Source: Candidatus Brevefilum sp. (GTDB lineage: Bacteria > Chloroflexota > Anaerolineae > Anaerolineales > Anaerolineaceae). From it: a DNA stretch of 64,000 bases. Below, one piece after another: positions 58,256 through 64,000 of the stretch (positions are counted from its first letter, which is position 1; the number at the start of each line of letters is the position of its first letter). The position numbers and the translations under genes were made by a program. The stretch covers positions 1 through 64,000 of the forward strand of contig JARGGB010000005.1 in NCBI GenBank assembly GCA_029210815.1, given 5' to 3'. The notes beneath the pieces were generated by a model. The model was not told the DNA's origin and made no database searches. It worked only from the letters and a program-made list of their open reading frames with translations.

Positions 58256-60526
58256 TTAGTAGAACCCAAACTTTGTCAGGGCTTCTTCAACATAATCCCG
58301 CCATACCCCTGGATAATGCGTACCACCTAACTTGATCCTGTAGTAATAAGGTACGCCATCAGCATCGTATTTTTGCTTCACCTTGTCAGCACCTTCTTTA
58401 TAAGCAACTGGCCAAGTTAATAAATCGCCATTGGTCTTGTCAACCTGTGGGTAACCGCCAGCGCCGCTTTCATTTGTTCCAACGTACAGGTAGTGAAATA
58501 CGTTGGTCGGCGCTTGATAGGTGTTAAACCAGACTGAAAGTTGATTTGTTGTTAACCATTCCGGGTATCTTAATGGAAGGTTTGGCCCACCTTCAGCCAT
58601 CCAGACTGCCGGGGACATAGCCATTACTTTTGAAAAATTTCGGGATTCCCGCAACCCCGCATAAATTGAAAAAAGACCGCAGCGACTACCTCCGCCTATG
58701 GCTGTGTGATCCCTGTCGGGAAGCGTTCGGTAGCTTGAATCAACGATGTTTTTCAGTTCATAAACGATGAAGTGTAAAAAATTATCACCCTCTCCTTGAA
58801 GCGTTGTGGGAGAGCTCATCCAATTGTCCATGTTATTGTTATCCCAGGGCGTGTATTCATCCCAGGGATAATCCGCATCGAGTTCAACACCAATCGCAAT
58901 TGTTCCTTTACCGCTTCTAAGGAAAAGGTCATCTAAAGTTTCATCGAATTCCCAGTCCCAGGGATAATCAAGCGGCACATCCGCCTGTTCTCCAAAGATA
59001 TGCTGCGCATCAAGAAGGTAAATCACCTGGTAATCAAGCCCACTGGTGTTGTAATTAGGGGGCAGATAAACCCAAATTCTTCTTGTACGCTCTAAAAATG
59101 GCGTCATGGACATGTCAAAGTTCAAGATACAGCTGTCACTTGTCGGGCAGGCTAAACCATCTGGTCTGGCAATCCTGAGCTCAAAATATTGGACGTCTGG
59201 CGGATCGATACCATTATCTGCAGTAATCGTGATTGGATAAACGCCCACCGTGTCAATGGGAGGATTATTAAACTCCAGTGTCGCAGTGCCGTTGCCGTAA
59301 TCAAAAAAATTTAGTTGACCATCGATGGGCGTGGCTGATTTGGTGATCTTTGGCGCTGGAAAACCCGTTGCAGTGATTGTGAATTCATTATTATGACCGG
59401 TGACGAAAGTCGTTGCTGGAACGCTGGTGATTTGCGGCGGTTTTGGTGGGGGCGTCATAATCAGTGGGAAATACATCTTAAAATTCGCTCGAGTCTCCCT
59501 GTCTGTTGACCCAGTCAGCCAATCCATCCACTCGTTGGGATAAGAAAGTCCGCCAGAGATGTTTGCTGCTGGAAGTCCACGAGCCACAAGTGATTTTACA
59601 AAACTTTGAGTACCTTCCAGGTAGGCTTGCGGATAAGAAATTTTGCTGCCGTAAGAATCGTTGATCACAGGGTAGAAATTTTGACTTGCAGTTCTATCCT
59701 CAGCAGGGATCTCAATGGAAAATCTCACATTTTCAGGGGTACCTGAGGTTTCAATGAGCGACAGCAGCCGGTTGTTTGACAGCCACGGTTCGCCATTTTC
59801 TGCGAACCAGATTGCCGGGGATGAAGATGTGACCCGAGAGAAGGTTGCGGGCTGGGTCAGACCGGCGTATAGAGAAATCAGGCCGCCCATCCCGGCACCG
59901 GCGATCCCGGTATTTGCCTGATCTGGCAGGGTGCGATACCGGCTGTCAATAATCGGTTTCATGGTGTGGACAACAAAATCCAGGTAGGCATCACCTTCGC
60001 CGCCTTCAACCCGGTTGCCTTCATAGGGATCGACCCAGTAATACATGTCCTCTTTGACCCAGGGCGAATATTCATCCCAGAATTTATTTGTTTTGTTTTG
60101 CAGGGCAACAATGATTACTTCAGAGGAAAAGTCTTTCGTATAGAAATCAAATAAGGGCTGATTGAGGTTCCAATTTTCCTGCAATGGATCATATACAATC
60201 AGCGACTCTTTTGTTTCGTTGACATAGATTACAGGGTATGAGGAAGTACCAGTGCTGTATTCGAAAGGCAGGTAAACGACAACATCCTTTTCTCTGCCAT
60301 CAAGCTGCGGCATATTGAAAGAAAAGATCTCCAATTGATGGTGTGGGATGGGTTCAAGCCCCTGTGAAAGACCAATTTCGCGATCAGCATAGAGTACATT
60401 GTAATCTTGGGTGAAATCTGTTTGCGCCGCAACTGAAACTGATGCTCCGAATATTAGCTGTGAAATAACAAGGAGAAGGATAATGTTTTTGGTTCGAATG
60501 TGTGATGCGGAGTGGAAAAGCTTCAT
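58256..60526 (-). CDS. Secreted protein with two esterase-D-like alpha/beta hydrolase domains flanking an Ig-like domain
   Basis: Signal-like N-terminus; two homologous halves (SYPVIYVNETKE.../LDYQVIYLLDAQH...; YRTLPDQANTGIAGAGMGGLISLYAGL/YRTLPDRDHTAIGGGSRCGLFSIYAGL). Confidence 0.88.
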   Translation of the reverse strand: MKLFHSASHIRTKNIILLLVISQLIFGASVSVAAQTDFTQDYNVLYADREIGLSQGLEPIPHHQLEIFSFNMPQLDGREKDVVVYLPFEYSTGTSSYPVIYVNETKESLIVYDPLQENWNLNQPLFDFYTKDFSSEVIIVALQNKTNKFWDEYSPWVKEDMYYWVDPYEGNRVEGGEGDAYLDFVVHTMKPIIDSRYRTLPDQANTGIAGAGMGGLISLYAGLTQPATFSRVTSSSPAIWFAENGEPWLSNNRLLSLIETSGTPENVRFSIEIPAEDRTASQNFYPVINDSYGSKISYPQAYLEGTQSFVKSLVARGLPAANISGGLSYPNEWMDWLTGSTDRETRANFKMYFPLIMTPPPKPPQITSVPATTFVTGHNNEFTITATGFPAPKITKSATPIDGQLNFFDYGNGTATLEFNNPPIDTVGVYPITITADNGIDPPDVQYFELRIARPDGLACPTSDSCILNFDMSMTPFLERTRRIWVYLPPNYNTSGLDYQVIYLLDAQHIFGEQADVPLDYPWDWEFDETLDDLFLRSGKGTIAIGVELDADYPWDEYTPWDNNNMDNWMSSPTTLQGEGDNFLHFIVYELKNIVDSSYRTLPDRDHTAIGGGSRCGLFSIYAGLRESRNFSKVMAMSPAVWMAEGGPNLPLRYPEWLTTNQLSVWFNTYQAPTNVFHYLYVGTNESGAGGYPQVDKTNGDLLTWPVAYKEGADKVKQKYDADGVPYYYRIKLGGTHYPGVWRDYVEEALTKFGFY

Positions 60527-60650
60527 GGTTTTTTGCCTGATACTTATAATTACTATTAATTCCCAAAATCCATTATATCATCAGGCAGTTTAGCGTGACA
60601 ACAATTTGTTTACTCAGACAGGTTCAATAGATAATCTTGTTGGCTTTCAA

Positions 60651-62003
60651 TCACTGGTAAAAACGCCAGTGAACAAACCGCTCAGCATAGCGTGAAACAT
60701 ACATCCATAAGCCGCCGCTGAAATAAAGCATGATCGATAAAGTCAGTGTCATCCTTTTGAGGAAGGTTGACCGAATTTTCAAGAAGTAGTGAATCGTCAG
60801 CGTGAATAAAACGCCGTAAACAGGAGAAAGATATCTTCCAGAGATCCCAAAATGTTGAAAACTGAAGTTGACTTCATTCCTGAAATTCATTCGGAAAATA
60901 TAAGCACTGTAGGCTAAAAGGATAAAGATTAACAGGTTTGCAATTTTGTCCTGAGGTTTCCAATAGCGAACCAGGTTGATAAATCCCCAAAAGGTCAGCA
61001 AGGTGTGAAGCGCAACAGAGAGCAGCGGAACAAAGGTATTGTGTGAGATAATACCCCAGATTGATTCAGCCATTTTGAAGAACCAGAATTGTTGTGCATA
61101 CTGAATAAAATTCGTGGTGTTATCCCTTTGAAACCAGAATACCCTGAGGCTGAATGGCGAATAATATTCCCTCCTGTTAACAAACCCGCCGCAGTTTTCA
61201 GGATCTTTAATTTGCAGGCAGATAGGTGTTGTCCTTGCGTAGCGGATCAGGTTCACGCCATATAAACCAATGAAAAGGGCTAAGAAGATGACGAAAATTG
61301 AAACGACGAGAATATTTGTTTTTGTGAAGGAGAGTCTAAGACTTTTAAAGTTTCGGATCACATAATAAACCCAGGCAATAAAAATGATCAATGTTAAGAG
61401 CAGGAACTGCTCTTTGGTAAGCGACCCAATGATCACCCAGGTGCCGGTAAGGGCTGTTTGTTTGACGAAGTTTTCGCCTTTGTAAACATTCACCAGATGA
61501 TAAATTGCCGCCATGGCAGCCAAATTCATGAGATTGTCGTAATTAACCGCGCCGCTGACAAATACAAACATCAATGTGTTTGAAAGGAAAAAGGCAGCCA
61601 AAACACCAGCATAAGGATTTCCAGTAACCTTTTTCGCTAATTTATAGCTGTAAAAGACCGTAAAGGTCGACAGTAGCACGGAAAACAAACGCCATACTAT
61701 TACGGTCCTTATTGGCGGCGTATTTGGATAAATGAACTCGTATATTTTTGTTATTGCACCGTTTAGCCAGTAGTAAAGGTAGGGCTGCCCGGTAACGATG
61801 TAATAACCTACTTCCATGTCTTCTTCAGGGAATCCCCACGTTTCCGAAAAGCGTTTAGAGAAATATTGGTGCGGTCCCTGGTCAGGCTGCCCTGCAGTAT
61901 ATGCCATGAATACACCAAAAACAAAAAAATAAACCAGGACAAGAATCAGTAAGATTCTATGCGTTGGAATGGATTTGAGATTCAACTTTTTAATCAATGA
62001 CAT
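60651..62003 (-). CDS. Polytopic membrane glycosyltransferase-like protein (PMT/ArnT-type fold)
   Basis: Many TM segments; periplasmic-type loop AGQPDQGPHQYFSKRFSETWGFPEEDMEVGYYIVTGQPYLYYWLNGA. Start at MSLIKKLN (62003); the ORF track extends to 62060. Confidence 0.65.
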   Translation of the reverse strand: MSLIKKLNLKSIPTHRILLILVLVYFFVFGVFMAYTAGQPDQGPHQYFSKRFSETWGFPEEDMEVGYYIVTGQPYLYYWLNGAITKIYEFIYPNTPPIRTVIVWRLFSVLLSTFTVFYSYKLAKKVTGNPYAGVLAAFFLSNTLMFVFVSGAVNYDNLMNLAAMAAIYHLVNVYKGENFVKQTALTGTWVIIGSLTKEQFLLLTLIIFIAWVYYVIRNFKSLRLSFTKTNILVVSIFVIFLALFIGLYGVNLIRYARTTPICLQIKDPENCGGFVNRREYYSPFSLRVFWFQRDNTTNFIQYAQQFWFFKMAESIWGIISHNTFVPLLSVALHTLLTFWGFINLVRYWKPQDKIANLLIFILLAYSAYIFRMNFRNEVNFSFQHFGISGRYLSPVYGVLFTLTIHYFLKIRSTFLKRMTLTLSIMLYFSGGLWMYVSRYAERFVHWRFYQ

Positions 62004-62838
62004 CTGATTTTCCAGTTTCAGGATCGGATTTTTCATCAGAAAAGGTGATAATTTGTTCATTTAAGCCAAAGAAGAGGAAAGATAAGAAAATTGCGCATAG
62101 AAAAAGCATGCCAGCTTTCAGAGCTAAAAACCAGGCTTTATGCCAGGGGATTGTTATTTTAGAGCCTTGATCGAAACCTTCATCGATGATGACTTCTCCA
62201 GGGAAGGGTTCTTCAGCATCTATATCGAAGTAAACGACCGAGGGTACGTCGTTGATGGCAGTGTAAAACCGACCGTCAGGCGGCGTTGTTTTGATTAAGA
62301 ACCGAACCCTGGGAACAATCCACCATTGATTTGATCGGGAAATCATATTCACCAGGCTGCCGTTGATGCAATTCCCGGATTCCAGGTTCAGGGGGTATCT
62401 TGAATCGCCAAAAGCGAAGGGCGAGTATTGCCGATTTGTGTTGGGATCGATGATTTCATCAATGGTCACACTGCCAGCCCCGTCTTCAGCATCAAAACAA
62501 ACCTGAATTTTGTGCATCACCGGCATATCCCAGTAGTGTTTTGCACCTAAAGACAGCGCAAGGATCAAAATAATAGTGACCGAAGCGATAAAAATTAAAT
62601 TTTTCCACGCATTGAATTTATCAATATTCGGCAGAATAAAAACTCTCATTGAAAATAGGACAAGTATGGCAACAACAAGGGACGCAATCAGGAAAATTGT
62701 GACCTGGCGACCAGGATTTTGTTCATAAAATCCAATCAGGTTAAATAGAATTAATGCAGACAGGCAAATTCCGATTGCCAGGGAAAAAAGAATAATAATG
62801 ATATTGAGAGTTCGCTTTGAAAGTTGATTGAGCATCAA
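61990..62838 (-). CDS. Membrane protein of unknown function (two N-terminal and one C-terminal TM region)
   Basis: Clean 282-aa ORF in the same operon direction with hydrophobic segments; no family recognised by eye. Confidence 0.7.
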   Translation of the reverse strand: MMLNQLSKRTLNIIIILFSLAIGICLSALILFNLIGFYEQNPGRQVTIFLIASLVVAILVLFSMRVFILPNIDKFNAWKNLIFIASVTIILILALSLGAKHYWDMPVMHKIQVCFDAEDGAGSVTIDEIIDPNTNRQYSPFAFGDSRYPLNLESGNCINGSLVNMISRSNQWWIVPRVRFLIKTTPPDGRFYTAINDVPSVVYFDIDAEEPFPGEVIIDEGFDQGSKITIPWHKAWFLALKAGMLFLCAIFLSFLFFGLNEQIITFSDEKSDPETGKSDVID

Positions 62839-62840
62839 AA

Positions 62841-64000
62841 TCAGGTTCCGGTTTTATTCGTTACTGGGGAAAGGTTGACCAGGATCTCTCCATCATCTGC
62901 AATGGTTAAATTTGGATTGAATCCAGGGTCGCGTTTAAAATACTTTTCCCATCTGCTTGTCAATAAATTTTTGTCGATCAGGTAATTGCCATTGCCAGTT
63001 TTATCGTGTTCGCTATTGTAATCGCTATTACCCTGAATGTAAAGTTTTACAGAAGGGCAAAGAACGTTTCTCAGCCCTGCTTCTTTGAACTTCAGACAGA
63101 TATCAATTGTCCAGGCGCTTGGGAGTGTATAATCCTGGTCGAAGCCTTCAACCGACAGGAAATGTGACCTTTTGACTAAAATGCATTTTTCTGAGAAAGC
63201 AGAATAGCCCTTTCGCAGTTTTCCCCAGCCAAAGTAGCCGATAAATTCTTCAGGTTTTCCTTGAAATAAATGGTTGATTTTATTGTCAGGTGTCAGGATG
63301 AGCCCGTTGGAAAACACCTCTCTTTTGCGATTTAAAAGTTTTGGCGCAACAGCGCCTACTTCTTTTTGCATTGCCTGGCTGATTAAGGTGGTCAGCCAGC
63401 CTGGCGAATAACCGGAGAGGTCCGGGCTCAAGATGGCAACAAAATCCACAGGCGTTTCATGGATGATTTTATTGATCGTTTGGGCGGTGGATTTGCCCTC
63501 AGGGATTTGATAACTTGAAAGACGATCATCAAATTCCATCAAATTGAAACTTGAATTTTCCAGGTTGTCAGATTGGTCAATGATGATAATCTGGTAATTT
63601 TGATAGGATGTGTTTTCAAAAATCTCTTTTGTGCAGTTTTTATGCAAACCGTGTCCATAGTTGGCCGGTAGGATGAGCGCAATATTTGGTCCAGGCTTTG
63701 GAAACGCATAATTAATCCTGTAGCCAGCAGATTTTTCGAGGAATTCAGCCTTCCCATCGACAGCTTGTCTCTCCAGGTGTTCATTGATTGCACGTTCACC
63801 TGCCTGGACGGCATAGGGTTTAATATTTAGACTTTCAGCCACACTGTGTTTTGAGATTCGCCAGTGGTATAAGATCTTTGGGATGTGGTGGATTTGCCCA
63901 GGTTCGATTTGTTCGAGTGCTCTCAAGAGCAGGTCATAATCTTGTGAGCCCTCTAAACCCAACCTGAATCCGCCAATTTTGCGAAGGACATCTGCTCTAT
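62841..64000 (-). CDS. Family 2 glycosyltransferase, N-terminus beyond window
   Basis: Frame continues to the window edge (RADVLRKIGGFRLGLEGSQDYDLLLRALEQ); second GT2-like block IALILPANYGHGLHKNCTKEIFENTSYQNYQIIIIDQSD. Confidence 0.85.
   Translation of the reverse strand, partial: RADVLRKIGGFRLGLEGSQDYDLLLRALEQIEPGQIHHIPKILYHWRISKHSVAESLNIKPYAVQAGERAINEHLERQAVDGKAEFLEKSAGYRINYAFPKPGPNIALILPANYGHGLHKNCTKEIFENTSYQNYQIIIIDQSDNLENSSFNLMEFDDRLSSYQIPEGKSTAQTINKIIHETPVDFVAILSPDLSGYSPGWLTTLISQAMQKEVGAVAPKLLNRKREVFSNGLILTPDNKINHLFQGKPEEFIGYFGWGKLRKGYSAFSEKCILVKRSHFLSVEGFDQDYTLPSAWTIDICLKFKEAGLRNVLCPSVKLYIQGNSDYNSEHDKTGNGNYLIDKNLLTSRWEKYFKRDPGFNPNLTIADDGEILVNLSPVTNKTGT

Overview
The window looks like chromosomal DNA from an Anaerolineae/Chloroflexota-type bacterium; this lineage is an inference from gene content. 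It contains, in order: (1) transposase remnants at the left edge (ISL3-like, ISLre2-like). (2) A ~3 kaa secreted repeat protein (DNRLRE, DUF11 and SdrD-B-like modules), followed on the same strand by a compact cassette: a PqqD-like RRE protein, a radical SAM/SPASM enzyme, a 66-aa Cys-containing peptide, an HprK-like kinase and a gingipain-type (C25) protease with FN3 repeats. This is the best candidate for an undescribed system: a radical-SAM RiPP whose leader carries a YxxPxL motif and whose core ends in Ser, next to a kinase of the family that phosphorylates C-terminal Ser in some lasso peptides. (3) A capsule/EPS regulatory block (Wzz/BY-kinase, decayed paralogues of the kinase and of a LysM-like protein, an intact LysM-like protein, LMW-PTP). 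(4) An IS256 element abutting a truncated IS30 transposase, a tyrosine recombinase and tRNA-Gly(CCC). (5) OsmC and a GarR-like dehydrogenase, then a CotH/LRR - VTC - DUF4956 operon. (6) A long surface-polysaccharide locus with a WbpA/B/D/E/I-type set, glycosyltransferases, a flippase and methyltransferases. (7) A Dlt-like acylation operon (MBOAT, two DHHW/SGNH proteins, AMP-ligase, acyl carrier protein) next to a tandem esterase-domain protein whose first copy lacks the nucleophile Ser, then more glycosyltransferases. All family calls come from reading motifs by eye; no database search was run.
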